The translations under genes were made by a program, and so were the position numbers. A stretch of DNA of 64,000 nt, taken from positions 113,061-177,060 of the forward strand of contig JBCCPJ010000004.1 of NCBI GenBank assembly GCA_039024895.1, read 5' to 3'. A model generated the notes under the pieces. The model saw only the letters and a list, made by a program, of their open reading frames with translations. It had not been told where the DNA came from and did no database searches. Positions within the stretch are counted from its first letter, which is position 1. Every line of letters starts with the position of its first letter. Shown here piece by piece: positions 8,416 to 17,752 of the stretch. The stretch is from JAJDOD01 sp039024895. Its GTDB lineage: Bacteria > Pseudomonadota > Alphaproteobacteria > Rhodobacterales > Rhodobacteraceae.

Positions 8416-9507
8416 CTACTGTTCATCCAAAAGAAGCGGGATCACGATATGCGCGGGCATAGGGGTATCTGTCCCGACGGTGTGATCCAGTGTCTCGCGA
8501 AAGTTGTTGCCCGCCACATCTTCGAGCCGGGAATCTACAACGAGTTCCAGCGCCGCAGCATCCCAGGCCTGATCAGGGACAAAACGCCAAACTGTTTCAC
8601 TTTTTTCAAGCATCGCTTCGCCTTCAACCGGTGTTCCATCGGGCAGTTTGACCGAGATGCTTCGCAATGTTTGGAACCTGTCGAAAGAGCGGTCAAAGGT
8701 AACAGAAATAGGATCGAGGGTCCCTCGGCCAGGGAGCGCAACATCCCACGCATCGACCGTTGGTCGGGTGCGAAGTGGCAGTGTAGCGGTGAAGGTCTTC
8801 TCAAAACCTGAAGCATTCATCGGCCCGCGCGCCGAGGGCCACCCCTCCTTCACCATCAAGGAATAGCTTTCCGTTTGGATCAGCGCAGGTCCGAGCCTCA
8901 CATTCTGGGCAACACCGCGTTTAATGCGGCCAGGGTCCATCAGCAAGGTTAAGCGCGTTCGGTCAGCATTCCAAAGCTCCTGCTTGAAACTCATGAATGC
9001 CTCGTGATCAGGCGTGCCGTCGGCACCCACGAGCGCGATGAACTTTTCCGAAAGATGTGGTGCCATAGGAGCCGAAAACTGAACGTAAAACCGCAATGTG
9101 TTCTCGGGTATCATGTCGCCACTGGGATATATGGCGAGAATTTCCGGCGGATTTGGTGTGTGGTCGGGCGCAATGACAAACTCTGTCATTTCGCGCCCCA
9201 GTGTTTTTACAGTGTATGGTTGTCCTTCAAGAAACTCGAAAGACGGCTCAAAGGTAACAACCCCGTCTTCACTACCGTACGTGCCTGACATTGGCGTCTT
9301 GTCATCGCAACAGAGGCTCGATGCGCCAACATAGACCTGCAAAACGGCTTGGGGAGAAAGATCATGTGATCGCTCTCCCAGCACAAAGCTGACCCGGTCG
9401 GATGTGGTTATCGGCAGATTTAACTGCCCCCCCGTGGCAAGCGCTGGCGATGCGAGAAACACAGTCCAGCACGCCAGCGCAAAGAGGCTTTCCTTTAGGA
9501 GGCGCAT
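8416..9507 (-). CDS. Secreted Ig-like-domain protein of unknown function
   Basis: 363 residues with a signal peptide (MRLLKESLFALACWTVFLASPALA). The mature part is beta-rich and reads like two or more bacterial Ig-like (SbsA/Big-5 type) domains: PPEILAIYPSGDMIPENTLRFYVQFSAPM early, and DPISVTFDRSFDRFQTLRSISV and VDSRLEDVAGNNFRETLD later. An adjacent Cys pair (SSLCCDDKTP) near residue 69 is unusual and could bind metal or form disulfides. It follows the propeller-like gene by 9 bp, so the pair is an operon. I do not recognise a specific function. Confidence 0.8.
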   Translation of the reverse strand: MRLLKESLFALACWTVFLASPALATGGQLNLPITTSDRVSFVLGERSHDLSPQAVLQVYVGASSLCCDDKTPMSGTYGSEDGVVTFEPSFEFLEGQPYTVKTLGREMTEFVIAPDHTPNPPEILAIYPSGDMIPENTLRFYVQFSAPMAPHLSEKFIALVGADGTPDHEAFMSFKQELWNADRTRLTLLMDPGRIKRGVAQNVRLGPALIQTESYSLMVKEGWPSARGPMNASGFEKTFTATLPLRTRPTVDAWDVALPGRGTLDPISVTFDRSFDRFQTLRSISVKLPDGTPVEGEAMLEKSETVWRFVPDQAWDAAALELVVDSRLEDVAGNNFRETLDHTVGTDTPMPAHIVIPLLLDEQ

Positions 9508-9516
9508 ACCCGGCCC

Positions 9517-10749
9517 TTACTTGTCGGCCCAGTATTGCGGAAAGTCGAACTCGGCCACCAGGTTGTGAAGCCGATTTGGAAAGCCGTTGAAGTTGGAGTC
9601 CATGTTGAGACTTCCGGTGTACATATCGCGGGTGAGCGAGACGAAAAGGTTTTCGCCAAGGGGAGCAATATGCATCGACATGCCATCAAACATCACCGCC
9701 TTGCCGGTGTCACCAACCGGCATCATCGGTGAGAGATCAGACTTCCCTCCGCGGGGAAAGTCCTCTGGCATATATGCCTTCGCCCCGTTCAGACTAGCGA
9801 CTGGGATGACGTGTGGGGATCGGCTATTGGACGTCAAGAAGAGCGTCTCTTCCCCATTCAGCGTGTAGGACACCATATCGAGCGGTTGGCCATTGCCGTA
9901 ATCCATAAGCGTGCGCGCCGATATCTTTGCGCCATCCACAATCTCTTCAAGGTCAATCAAGACAATGGGACTACAAGTATAGGCCGCAACGAGTTGCGGT
10001 TTTCCATCGATTTCATGGATGGACATGGCGCGAATTGGGGCCCGCGTTTCATACTGATCGTGCGAGATATGGTACATCTCCACATTTGCGGCCTCTTGCG
10101 TGCCGTCAAACGGATAAGAAATGCGCCGAAGCGTGGAGAGAAAATTATCAAACGCAACGCCGGACACGAAAAGTTCGCCCCCATGGAACTCCATATCCAT
10201 TATGGCGAGCGACGCGAGTTTGATATTTCCCTTGGCCTCATCGCGCACCAGGGGTGGCATTTGACCAAGACCGCGCGGACGGAATGTCGTTTCCTGATCT
10301 GGAAAATGGTCAAGCATCTGTTTTTGAGACGCAAAAGAGGCTAGGTCGAGGATGCTTATTGCACCGCCCTGATTGATGCTGACTACTGCCGGTGCGGATT
10401 CGAAGTTGCCGATCCGCGTCACGGAAACGAGAATTTCGGCAGAGATCGGATGGACTGCCATGTCGTTTATCGCAAGCGCGCTTTTCGGAACCCCGAGCAC
10501 GTCGGCGATTTTGACGTCGATATCTCCGATATTGACAGGTGCGACCTGCGCAGGTGCGACTGCATCGCTCATATCGAACGCGTAAATGGCCCCTTGATAA
10601 TTGTCGCCGACAAACAGGGTCCCGTCGTCCGTGAACTCAAGCGCGCCCGCAAACTGCAAATCCAGATTGGTGTCTTGCGCGACCGCCGCGCCCGCCAGAC
10701 TGGTTGCCGCCAACAAAGCTGCCTGCACAGCCAGTGTCACACTCTTCAT
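9517..10749 (-). CDS. Secreted propeller-like protein of unknown function
   Basis: 410 residues with a signal peptide cleaved after AGAAVA (residues 1-24). The body repeats short beta patterns such as ALEFTDDGTLFVGDNYQGAIYAFD, DMEFHGGELFVSGVA and SMHIAPLGENLFVSLT, spaced as in a beta-propeller with about six or seven blades. No catalytic motif is evident. It is the first gene of a minus-strand pair with the Ig-like protein. Its start is 171 bp from the divergent LysR gene at 10921, which makes that regulator the obvious candidate to control it. AGGGAG precedes the ATG. Confidence 0.8.
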   Translation of the reverse strand: MKSVTLAVQAALLAATSLAGAAVAQDTNLDLQFAGALEFTDDGTLFVGDNYQGAIYAFDMSDAVAPAQVAPVNIGDIDVKIADVLGVPKSALAINDMAVHPISAEILVSVTRIGNFESAPAVVSINQGGAISILDLASFASQKQMLDHFPDQETTFRPRGLGQMPPLVRDEAKGNIKLASLAIMDMEFHGGELFVSGVAFDNFLSTLRRISYPFDGTQEAANVEMYHISHDQYETRAPIRAMSIHEIDGKPQLVAAYTCSPIVLIDLEEIVDGAKISARTLMDYGNGQPLDMVSYTLNGEETLFLTSNSRSPHVIPVASLNGAKAYMPEDFPRGGKSDLSPMMPVGDTGKAVMFDGMSMHIAPLGENLFVSLTRDMYTGSLNMDSNFNGFPNRLHNLVAEFDFPQYWADK

Positions 10750-10920
10750 GATAGTCTCCCTTTTGCTGAATTTATGGCTCGCGCCGTTTCCGTCTGGCTG
10801 CGATTTGAGAGCGACACCCGATTGTGCGCTTGATCCGCCATCCTTGATACAAGTCTAGGCAGCATCAAAAAGTTCGACTATTCATCAATTCTCGAGGACT
10901 TTATTTGGCAGAGCCGAACA

Positions 10921-11832
10921 ATGATCGATCATCTCAGGCAAATGGCGGTGTTCGCACGCGTCGTCGACGAAGGCTCTTTTCGCGCCGCCGCCAAGGAAGT
11001 GGGGCTTTCCCCTTCAAGGGTTAGCGAAACCGTTTCAGACCTTGAAGACTATTTGGGTGTGACACTGCTTTATCGTACAACGCGCAAGATTGCTCTGACA
11101 AATGAAGGGCGCATCTTTTACGGTCGCGTGGTCGAGATGATGCGGAGCGCGGAAGCCGGGCTCAACGATATCAGCGCTTTGTCCGTCGAACCTGTGGGCG
11201 CGATCAGGATTTCAATCCCGGCCTTCATGTCGTCTGGCTCCCTTTGCACAGCCGTTGCGGACTTTGCGAAACTGCACCCAAATGTCGCGCTATCTGTGAG
11301 CTACACTGACAATGAGGTTGGTCTGATTGATGATGGCTTTGATCTGAATGTCCGCGTCGGATGGCTGGATGATAGCTCAATGATGTCACGAAAGCTCGCC
11401 GTTGGTCAGCGAGTGCTAGTCGCTGGGAGGGACTATGCCTCAAAACGTTCTGATCCGAAGAGACCTGCTGATTTGGAGGATTGGGATTGGATACGATATC
11501 GCAACCGTGCTGACACAACCGAGTTCACCGGCCCCGACGGTGAGACAGAAAAGGTAACCGGGCGCGCGCAAGTAGAGGTCGACAGTATCGACGCACTCTA
11601 CCACCTCTCCCGCCAAAATATGGGCGTGACCATCCTGCCCTCTTATCTAGCGGAACGCGGGAAAGAGGCGGGCAATCTCGTCCATCTGTTGCCAGATTGG
11701 AAGCTGCGCGAGCTCGGTATTTTCGCCGTATGGCCGGATAAGTCCCGTCGCGAGAGCCTCACCCTCCTATTCGTTCGGTTCCTCGCAGACCAAGGGTTAT
11801 GCGAGGACGCGGACTTGATCGACAGCGCCTGA
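10921..11832 (+). CDS. LysR-family transcriptional regulator
   Basis: 303 residues with a standard LysR N-terminal winged helix (MAVFARVVDEGSFRAAAKEVGLSPSRVSETVSDLEDYLGVTLLYRTTRK) and an effector domain (PVGAIRISIPAFMSSGSLC onward, VDSIDALYHLSRQNMGVTILPSYLAE). The SRVSETVSDLE recognition helix and the closing FVRFLAD resemble the CrgA/AaeR-like branch that controls divergent genes. It faces the propeller/Ig-like pair across 171 bp, which is the usual place for LysR operators. The effector is unknown. Confidence 0.92.
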   Translation: MIDHLRQMAVFARVVDEGSFRAAAKEVGLSPSRVSETVSDLEDYLGVTLLYRTTRKIALTNEGRIFYGRVVEMMRSAEAGLNDISALSVEPVGAIRISIPAFMSSGSLCTAVADFAKLHPNVALSVSYTDNEVGLIDDGFDLNVRVGWLDDSSMMSRKLAVGQRVLVAGRDYASKRSDPKRPADLEDWDWIRYRNRADTTEFTGPDGETEKVTGRAQVEVDSIDALYHLSRQNMGVTILPSYLAERGKEAGNLVHLLPDWKLRELGIFAVWPDKSRRESLTLLFVRFLADQGLCEDADLIDSA

Positions 11833-11900
11833 CTTCGCGTAGATCAGGTTCGTTTTCGGGGTACATGCACCCGATGCGACGGGAAACGGGCCGCATCGCG

Positions 11901-12797
11901 CTAAGATTTCCTGGCGGATCGCGACGTACCTTCAGCAGCAGCCAAAACAGCCCCAATTAAAATCAGAGGTGCCGCAAGAAGAAACGTTGTCGAGAGTTGG
12001 AGATTGAAAATGAAAACGTCCGCCAGGACGGGCCAAACCAGTGCAATGTATTCAAAAGGCGCAAGCCGCGAGGCTTCGGCATAGCGAAAGGCCAGCGTCA
12101 TCGCGATATGGGCAAATCCACCAAAGAAACCAGCCGCCATCAAGAGGACCAGCGTTTTCGGTTCCGGCATGATCCACCCCAAGGGGAGTGTCAGGAGCGC
12201 ACCCAGCATCGATGCAAGAACAAAATAAAGCGCTATCGCGCCGGGGCTTTCCGTCCGGTTAAGGCTACGAACCAAATTTAACGCAAGGGCGGTGAGCATG
12301 GCTGACCCTAAACCGATTACAAATCCGACCAACCTTTGCGTACTTCCCGAACTGCCTTCTAGTTCAGGCCAAACAAGGACGATGACGCCAACAAATCCTA
12401 GGACCAATCCGCCAACCCGCCACACGGTTAGTCGTTCTGAGAAGAAAGCGGCCGCTGCGATAGCCGTCAGGATCGGCGCGAGTTGGGCGATTAGTATGGC
12501 TTCGGCGAGGTTTAACCTTGCAATAGCGGCAAACGACCCGAAAAGGGCGAGCGCCCCAAAGCTTGCCCTAAGAAAATGCGCGCCCGGTCGCTTTGTCGCA
12601 AGGCCGTTGGGGAACTCCCGCCGAACCCAAAGAAACAAGATCAGCGGCACAATCGCAAAAAACGACCGGAAGAAAACGACTTGCCCCAAGGGCACATCGT
12701 CGGCCACCGCTTTGACACACACAAACATGACACCCATAAGGGCACCCGACAATATTCGCAGTAGGATGCCAAAGCTCGGTCGATCTATGTGGCTCAT
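11901..12797 (-). CDS. EamA-family (DMT superfamily) membrane transporter
   Basis: 298 residues with about ten membrane segments arranged as two EamA repeats. The first half includes GALMGVMFVCVKAVADDVPLGQVVFFRSFFA and AIARLNLAEAILIAQLAPILTAIAAAAFF; the second includes FFGGFAHIAMTLAFRYAEASRLAPFEYIALVWPVLADVFIF. Such proteins export metabolites, amino acids or metallophores. The start overlaps the stop of the ABC permease gene by 4 bp, so it is the last gene of the importer operon. Pseudopaline export by an EamA protein next to an Opp-type importer is a known parallel, but no metallophore synthesis genes are visible here. Confidence 0.9.
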   Translation of the reverse strand: MSHIDRPSFGILLRILSGALMGVMFVCVKAVADDVPLGQVVFFRSFFAIVPLILFLWVRREFPNGLATKRPGAHFLRASFGALALFGSFAAIARLNLAEAILIAQLAPILTAIAAAAFFSERLTVWRVGGLVLGFVGVIVLVWPELEGSSGSTQRLVGFVIGLGSAMLTALALNLVRSLNRTESPGAIALYFVLASMLGALLTLPLGWIMPEPKTLVLLMAAGFFGGFAHIAMTLAFRYAEASRLAPFEYIALVWPVLADVFIFNLQLSTTFLLAAPLILIGAVLAAAEGTSRSARKS

Positions 12798-13588
12798 GCC
12801 GGTTGGTCGGTCTTAGCCAAGGCGTCGCGCAAAGCGTCACCTGCTATATTGATTGCCAAAACGCTCATGACGACAGCCAGCCCAGGCCAGATCATTTGCA
12901 GCGGTGTCGAGCGCATGTGAATACGCGCATCGAGCAGCATGGCTCCCCATTCCGGGGTCGGCGGCTGCACACCAAAGCCAAGAAAACTCAGGGTTGAGAT
13001 GCCAATGATCGCCCGCGCAAACATACCGGTCCACACAACCGTTAGAGACGGCAACAGTGATGGCAGATAATGCCAGCGGGCGACGGCCATCGGGGACAGT
13101 CCTGCGAGCTTGGCTTGGATCACATATCCCCGTGTCTGCAACGATAAGCCAATGGCGCGGGCAACGCGCGCATAGCGCATCCATCCTGTCACGCTGAGTG
13201 CGAATATTAGGCTCCAGGTCCCAGCCCCCATAAGCCCCGCGATCACAACGGCTGCCACGAGTTCCGGGAAGGCAAGGAAGCTGTCGGTCGTGCGCATAAT
13301 CGCCCAGTCCGCCACTTTACCGCCGAGCGCTGCCGCAAGTCCTATGAGCGTGCCGATAACGAGGGTTATGAGAGAAATCAGAAACGCCAATCCCAACGAC
13401 CACCTCGCGCCGTACAACATGCGGGATAAAATGTCGCGCCCCAGTGCGTCCGTCCCAAGCAGAAACTCAGTACTAGGTGGCGACAGGCGGTTCGGGATAT
13501 TGATGGCTGCGGGATCGTAAGGTGCCAAAAGCGGTCCCACCACAGCGAGGAAGACAAACAACGCCGCCAAATACGTGACACTACGCAT
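12794..13588 (-). CDS. ABC importer permease, DppC/NikC type
   Basis: 264 residues from the ATG at 13588, preferred over an upstream codon at 13612 because GGAGAAGG lies just before it. Hydrophobic N-terminus MRSVTYLAALFVFLAVVGPLLAPYDP, then the LLGTDALGRDILSRMLYGARWSLGLAF segment that is characteristic of DppC/OppC/NikC permeases, and the C-terminal GFGVQPPTPEWGAML motif. It pairs with the DppB-type permease upstream, overlapping it by 8 bp, in an operon with two ATPases and a binding protein. Substrate class: short peptides, nickel complexes or metallophores. Confidence 0.93.
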   Translation of the reverse strand: MRSVTYLAALFVFLAVVGPLLAPYDPAAINIPNRLSPPSTEFLLGTDALGRDILSRMLYGARWSLGLAFLISLITLVIGTLIGLAAALGGKVADWAIMRTTDSFLAFPELVAAVVIAGLMGAGTWSLIFALSVTGWMRYARVARAIGLSLQTRGYVIQAKLAGLSPMAVARWHYLPSLLPSLTVVWTGMFARAIIGISTLSFLGFGVQPPTPEWGAMLLDARIHMRSTPLQMIWPGLAVVMSVLAINIAGDALRDALAKTDQPA

Positions 13589-14522
13589 CGCCTTCTCCGA
13601 TCCGAGGATCAATATGCCGGTAGATCAGATCGATAGCCAAGTTAACCGTCACAAAGACAAGTGCGACGAGCACCACAACGGCCTGCACCTGGGGGAAGTC
13701 GCGCGCCACGATTGCTGACGTCAAAAAAGTGCCAAGGCCCGGGCGTCCAAAGATAACTTCGACGACCACGAGACCTTCCAGAAGAAAGGCCAATTCCAAG
13801 CCGACAACAGTTACCACCGGGACCGCCGCGTGGGGGGCGATATGATCGCGTCCGATGGCTTGCTCCGAAACCCCGCGGCGCCGGATCGCAGGGAGGAATG
13901 GCTGTCCTTGCGCCTCCAGAATACCAGACCTGATAATGCGCGTAAGCCCCGCCGCACTACCAAGGCCTAGTGTCATGGCCGGCAAGATCGCATGGGCAGA
14001 TGTTCGAGCGCCCATAGCGGGAAGCCAGTTTAGTTGGACTGCAAAAAGAAGAATGAGCAAAAGTCCAAGCCAAAAAGCCGGGATCGCGGTTCCCAATGAG
14101 GCCAAGGCAACCGCAAACCGATCGACGAAGCTGCCAGGACTTTTGGCAGCCAGGATGGCAAGGGGCACGGACATCGCGAGACCTATGAGAAGCGCCACTA
14201 AGGCCAACGGAAAGGTGTAGGAAATCGCAGCCCAGAGATCGGGCCCCACCGGTCGCCCGGTGACAGCCGAATTACCGAAGTCGAATACCAAAATAGGCCC
14301 GATCCAATCGAAGAAGGCCGCCCAAAAGTTGGTGTTCAGACCAACCTCCTCACGAACTTGGTCGATGACATCTTCGGTGAGAAGCGCGTCAAAGCGTGCC
14401 ATCGCGATGGCCTGTGCCGGATCACCGGGTGCGTGCCAGAGCAAGGCGAATGTAATAAGTGCCGTGCCAAACAACACGACAATCGATCGAAGGAGGAGAC
14501 CAAAAATATTTGCAGTCATCAA
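13581..14522 (-). CDS. ABC importer permease, DppB/NikB type
   Basis: 313 residues with six predicted membrane segments. The N-terminus (LLLRSIVVLFGTALITFALLWHAPGDPAQ) and the region HAILPAMTLGLGSAAGLTRIIRSGILEA are typical of DppB-type permeases. A C-terminal GLVVVEVIFGRPGLGTFLTSAIVARDFPQVQAV matches the family's closing motif. In the segment before that, the cytoplasmic EAA-like loop runs through RRRGVSEQAIGRDHIAPHAAVPV. It overlaps the ATPase gene by 4 bp and the second permease by 8 bp. Confidence 0.93.
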   Translation of the reverse strand: MMTANIFGLLLRSIVVLFGTALITFALLWHAPGDPAQAIAMARFDALLTEDVIDQVREEVGLNTNFWAAFFDWIGPILVFDFGNSAVTGRPVGPDLWAAISYTFPLALVALLIGLAMSVPLAILAAKSPGSFVDRFAVALASLGTAIPAFWLGLLLILLFAVQLNWLPAMGARTSAHAILPAMTLGLGSAAGLTRIIRSGILEAQGQPFLPAIRRRGVSEQAIGRDHIAPHAAVPVVTVVGLELAFLLEGLVVVEVIFGRPGLGTFLTSAIVARDFPQVQAVVVLVALVFVTVNLAIDLIYRHIDPRIGEGDA

Positions 14523-15241
14523 ATGGTCTCCAGCGCGCCGAGAGAGATCGCCGCGTCCCTTAGCGTTTCGCTATATGCGGATTTAGGGGCCTTCAAAAAC
14601 TCCTTGGGGTGGGCAATCTCTTCAATCTTGCCGGACTTCAATACAGCGATCTCATCGGAATAAGCGACGGCGTAACCAAGGTCATGGGTGACAATCAGGG
14701 CGGCGAAGCCTTCTTCCTTTTGCAGTTCGGCGATAAGTTTCGCGGTGTGCTTTTGGGTAACGGCATCAAGCGCCGATAGCGGTTCATCGAATAACACAAG
14801 CGGTGGTGCAGCGATAAGCGCCCGAAGGATACCCACCCTCTGAGCCTGCCCAATCGAAACCTCGCTTGGACGTCTGTCTAAGATTTCCGGGGAGATCTCC
14901 AGTCCGTCGCAAAGCCGCCCTAGCTTTTCCGGCGGCAGCGACAATTTCTGCGCAATCAATGGTTCCATGACGGAATGACGCAATGTCTGGGCTGGGTTGA
15001 ACGCTGACCGAGGCTCTTGCATGACGAGGGCCGGGCGGCACGCGGTGGCCGGCGCGCCGTCCCAAGTGATTGTTCCTTCAGACGGACGAAGAAGCCCTAA
15101 GATGGTCGCAATTAACGTGGACTTTCCGGCGCCACTTTCTCCGACGACCGCTAATGTCTTACCAACGGGAACGGAGATCGAAATATTTCGAAGTAACAAT
15201 AGCTTACCGCGATGAGCGGAGACCTCATCCAACTTCAGCAC
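14519..15241 (-). CDS. ABC importer ATPase, DppF/NikE type
   Basis: 240-residue nucleotide-binding subunit. Walker A is GESGAGKST near residue 35, the Q-loop region is VMQEPRSAFNPAQTLRHSVMEPL, the signature motif is EVSIGQAQRVGI (an ISxGQ-like variant of LSGGQ), and Walker B is PLVLFDEPLSALD followed by a switch His in VTHDLG. The NPAQTLRHSVMEPL stretch is typical of the second ATPase of Opp-type importers. It overlaps the other ATPase and the permease, so the four subunits should be made together. Confidence 0.92.
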   Translation of the reverse strand: MLKLDEVSAHRGKLLLLRNISISVPVGKTLAVVGESGAGKSTLIATILGLLRPSEGTITWDGAPATACRPALVMQEPRSAFNPAQTLRHSVMEPLIAQKLSLPPEKLGRLCDGLEISPEILDRRPSEVSIGQAQRVGILRALIAAPPLVLFDEPLSALDAVTQKHTAKLIAELQKEEGFAALIVTHDLGYAVAYSDEIAVLKSGKIEEIAHPKEFLKAPKSAYSETLRDAAISLGALETI

Positions 15242-15918
15242 GAAAGCGCCATCCAGTTTCGGTGCGCCGATAAGGACTGAGCTGCGGATGATTGTGGACG
15301 TTCAAGAATATCTTGGGTCGCCGCGCGCTCGACGATCCGACCGTCCTGCAACACAATAAGCTTGGAAACGCGACGGGCCGCCAGGCCAAGATCATGCGTA
15401 ATCAGCATCATTGCCGTCTGGCGGCCCTCAAGATGCCTCTCGAGTAAATCCATTGTCGCCGCAGCGACAACCGGGTCGAGGGCGGATGTCGGCTCATCCA
15501 ATACAATCAAATCCGGTGCACCGATGAGAGCCATGGCGATCACAAATCTCTGTTGCATCCCTCGGCTCCAGCCCCAAGGGCGCTTCTTCAAGTCTCCTCC
15601 CGCAATTTTCAATGCAGAGAAGAGCATCTTCTGGTCTGCCGTACCCGCCGTCATGCCAAGTGCGCGCTCGGCTTCTCGCCAGTGAAACTCCATGCTGCGC
15701 AGGGGATCGAGCGCTTCGTCCGGGCTTTGGGGTACGTGAGCCACGCTAAACCCTTGCGCACGAAGATCGTCGATCAGGGCGTGCCCAAGGGTGGATTTGC
15801 CTGAGCCTGAACTGCCGACAAGTCCGATACGATCACCGGGCTCGATCTCAAGCGATGTGGGGTAAAGAATGGTCCGGCCAGAGCGGATGGCGCTCAGGCC
15901 GGACACGCGTAGTGTCAT
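15235..15918 (-). CDS. ABC importer ATPase, DppD/NikD type
   Basis: 227-residue nucleotide-binding subunit. Walker A GSSGSGKST near residue 35, Q-loop HVPQSPDEALDPLRSM, Walker B DLIVLDEPTSALDPVV, switch His in ITHDLGLA. The signature motif is WSRGMQQRFVIA, where the canonical LSGGMQQR has become WSRGMQQR; this is a known type of variation in NikD-like proteins. It is short for a DppD (often over 300) because the C-terminal oligopeptide-transporter extension is missing, which is more NikD-like than DppD-like. It overlaps the binding-protein gene by 4 bp. Confidence 0.92.
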   Translation of the reverse strand: MTLRVSGLSAIRSGRTILYPTSLEIEPGDRIGLVGSSGSGKSTLGHALIDDLRAQGFSVAHVPQSPDEALDPLRSMEFHWREAERALGMTAGTADQKMLFSALKIAGGDLKKRPWGWSRGMQQRFVIAMALIGAPDLIVLDEPTSALDPVVAAATMDLLERHLEGRQTAMMLITHDLGLAARRVSKLIVLQDGRIVERAATQDILERPQSSAAQSLSAHRNWMALSC

Positions 15919-17438
15919 TCCGTGAACTTCGTCTCATGGGTGATCCAGTAGGTTTCCGTTGGATGGACAGCGTAGCCCGTGAGGCCAGGCTTTGCGACGT
16001 TTGTCTGTGCCACATGGAAGACTGGGATCATGGCGGCCTCGGCGGCGATGATTTCTTGAACGTCATCATAGATCGCTTCGCGCTTTTCCTGCTCAAAGGT
16101 CAAACGACCATCGGCCAGGAGTTTGTCGAGTTCCGCGTTCGAATAGCCGCCCGAGTTGGAACCACCATCGGATTTCAATAGCGTCTCCAGCACAGCACCC
16201 GGATCGCCTTGCGGTGTTGTCACCCAGGCTTGCAGGAACAGATCGGCTTCGCCTGCAGCCATAAGGTCATTCGACGCACCCCATTCCCCAACCTGAATGT
16301 TGGCTGTAACACCGATCGCCGCCAAGAAGGCTTGCGTCAGTTCAGCGGTTGGCGGCAGCGCGGCGCGGGACGAATAGGTTACAATGTCGATTTCAAGCGG
16401 CTCACCATCGAGCATCCAGCGACCGCCCTCTTTGACCGCTCCAGCCTCGGCCAGAAGTTCTTCGGCTTTGGCGGGATCGTAAGCCACGGATATGTCAGCT
16501 GCCCAACCCTTGCCCTCGGGGAAAACTGTTTCGGCGGGGACACCACCAACGCCAGAAAGCACAGCATCGACCACACCTTGGCGATCAATTGCCATGGAAA
16601 CCGCTTGACGGATCAGGGGGTTAGACATCGGTCCACTTTTAGCGTTGACCGTGTAGAAATAGAGGCGCGCAGTCGGAGCCGAGAACCCAAGCGCTCCGGT
16701 CTCCTGAATGCGCGCAAAGTCTGTTTCGGGGTAGTTTATCACCATATCAACTTCGCCAGCCTCAAAGGCCAGCGCGGCAGAGGCCGGGTCGCCTGAGACA
16801 ACAACCCGAATCTCTTCCAAACCAGGCGTGCCCAGCCGGTAGTTGGTGTTAGCCTCAACACGGTAAAGCTGTTCCGGAATTGCTTCCATAAATACATAAG
16901 GCCCTGTTGCGTTGATCGGAAACGCCTCAGATGGCGCACCCAAGATTGCAATTCCAGGCTCCGAAAGTGTCCAGGGAAAAGCCGCGTTCGGGCTGTTCGT
17001 TTCGAATACCACCACGCTATCGCCGTCGCTCGACATGCCCGCAAGGTCTAGGAGCTTGGCCACACGCGCATTATGGCCAACGTGGTTTTCGTCTGAAATC
17101 GCCACAATCGAGTCAATCACCGCCTGCGACGTCACTGGCGAACTATCATGAAAAGCCAGCCCATCGCGCAACGTAACGCGCCATGTTGTCGGCGAAGACT
17201 GCTCAATGCTCTCAGCCAAACGAGGATAGAGACTTAGATCATAGTCAATCCCCATAAGCGTTTCGGTCACGCCGGTCTGATTGGACATCCAACCGTGGTA
17301 CCCCGCCCTAGGGTCCGGAATCTCTGCGGTTGGACCAAATCCAACGGAGATGGTCAGGCTGCCCTCTTGAGCGACCGTTGGCAGGGTTGTACCGACCACG
17401 ATCAACGCGGCAGCAGCAATCCGTGAGAAGAATGACAT
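15915..17438 (-). CDS. Periplasmic binding protein, SBP_bac_5 (peptide/nickel family)
   Basis: 507 residues from the ATG at 17438, chosen over an ATG two codons upstream because AAGGA lies 7 bases before it. Signal peptide MSFFSRIAAAALIVVGTTLP ending VAQ. Family-5 features include WRVTLRDGLAFHDSSPVTSQAV, FPINATGPYVF, NPLIRQAVSMAIDRQGVVDAVL and the C-terminal EEKREAIYDDVQEIIAAEA-like segment. It captures the substrate for the two-permease, two-ATPase importer downstream. The likely substrate range is nickel, metal chelates or short peptides; the COG0523 GTPase upstream tilts this towards metals. Confidence 0.92.
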   Translation of the reverse strand: MSFFSRIAAAALIVVGTTLPTVAQEGSLTISVGFGPTAEIPDPRAGYHGWMSNQTGVTETLMGIDYDLSLYPRLAESIEQSSPTTWRVTLRDGLAFHDSSPVTSQAVIDSIVAISDENHVGHNARVAKLLDLAGMSSDGDSVVVFETNSPNAAFPWTLSEPGIAILGAPSEAFPINATGPYVFMEAIPEQLYRVEANTNYRLGTPGLEEIRVVVSGDPASAALAFEAGEVDMVINYPETDFARIQETGALGFSAPTARLYFYTVNAKSGPMSNPLIRQAVSMAIDRQGVVDAVLSGVGGVPAETVFPEGKGWAADISVAYDPAKAEELLAEAGAVKEGGRWMLDGEPLEIDIVTYSSRAALPPTAELTQAFLAAIGVTANIQVGEWGASNDLMAAGEADLFLQAWVTTPQGDPGAVLETLLKSDGGSNSGGYSNAELDKLLADGRLTFEQEKREAIYDDVQEIIAAEAAMIPVFHVAQTNVAKPGLTGYAVHPTETYWITHETKFTE

Positions 17439-17455
17439 GGGCATTTCCTTCAGAA

Positions 17456-17722
17456 TTAAGAGTAGAATTTTGATGTGTTCGATTGCTTGTCACGAGCGAG
17501 TGTTCTTGCTTCGGCTTGGCTGAGCGACTCTAGTGTTTCTTCGGGCGTAAGCCCTTTCGCCTGTGACTTGGTCCAGATCCGCCTAACCGATGTTGGTGAC
17601 CAGGGCAATGCCGCCTGAGAAAGCCAGCGGCGCAGCGGTGACGGCAATCCGTCATAGGCGGCCATTGGATCAACGGACCGCCGTTTTCGACGCAAGCTGG
17701 TTTGGCCAAGGTTACGCGTCAT
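17456..17722 (-). CDS. DUF6525 family protein
   Basis: 88-residue basic protein starting MTRNLGQTSLRRKRRSVDPM, followed by YDGLPSPLRRWLSQAALPWSPTSVRRIW and an acidic helix (GLTPEETLESLSQAEARTLARD). The LPxxLRRWLxxAALPWSPxSVRR pattern is what I remember for DUF6525, a small family found mainly in Rhodobacteraceae. Function unknown. It lies 17 bp before the binding-protein start and 30 bp after the COG0523 gene, so it shares their transcript and may work in the same metal or nutrient response. Confidence 0.75.
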   Translation of the reverse strand: MTRNLGQTSLRRKRRSVDPMAAYDGLPSPLRRWLSQAALPWSPTSVRRIWTKSQAKGLTPEETLESLSQAEARTLARDKQSNTSKFYS

Positions 17723-17752
17723 TCATCGCCTTCCGAAGATTTCTTAAACCGT

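Noticed and set aside
10750..10920. A specific LysR T-N11-A box between the divergent genes
   Set aside because: Several loose matches exist but none has clearly symmetric arms, so no single site is reported.
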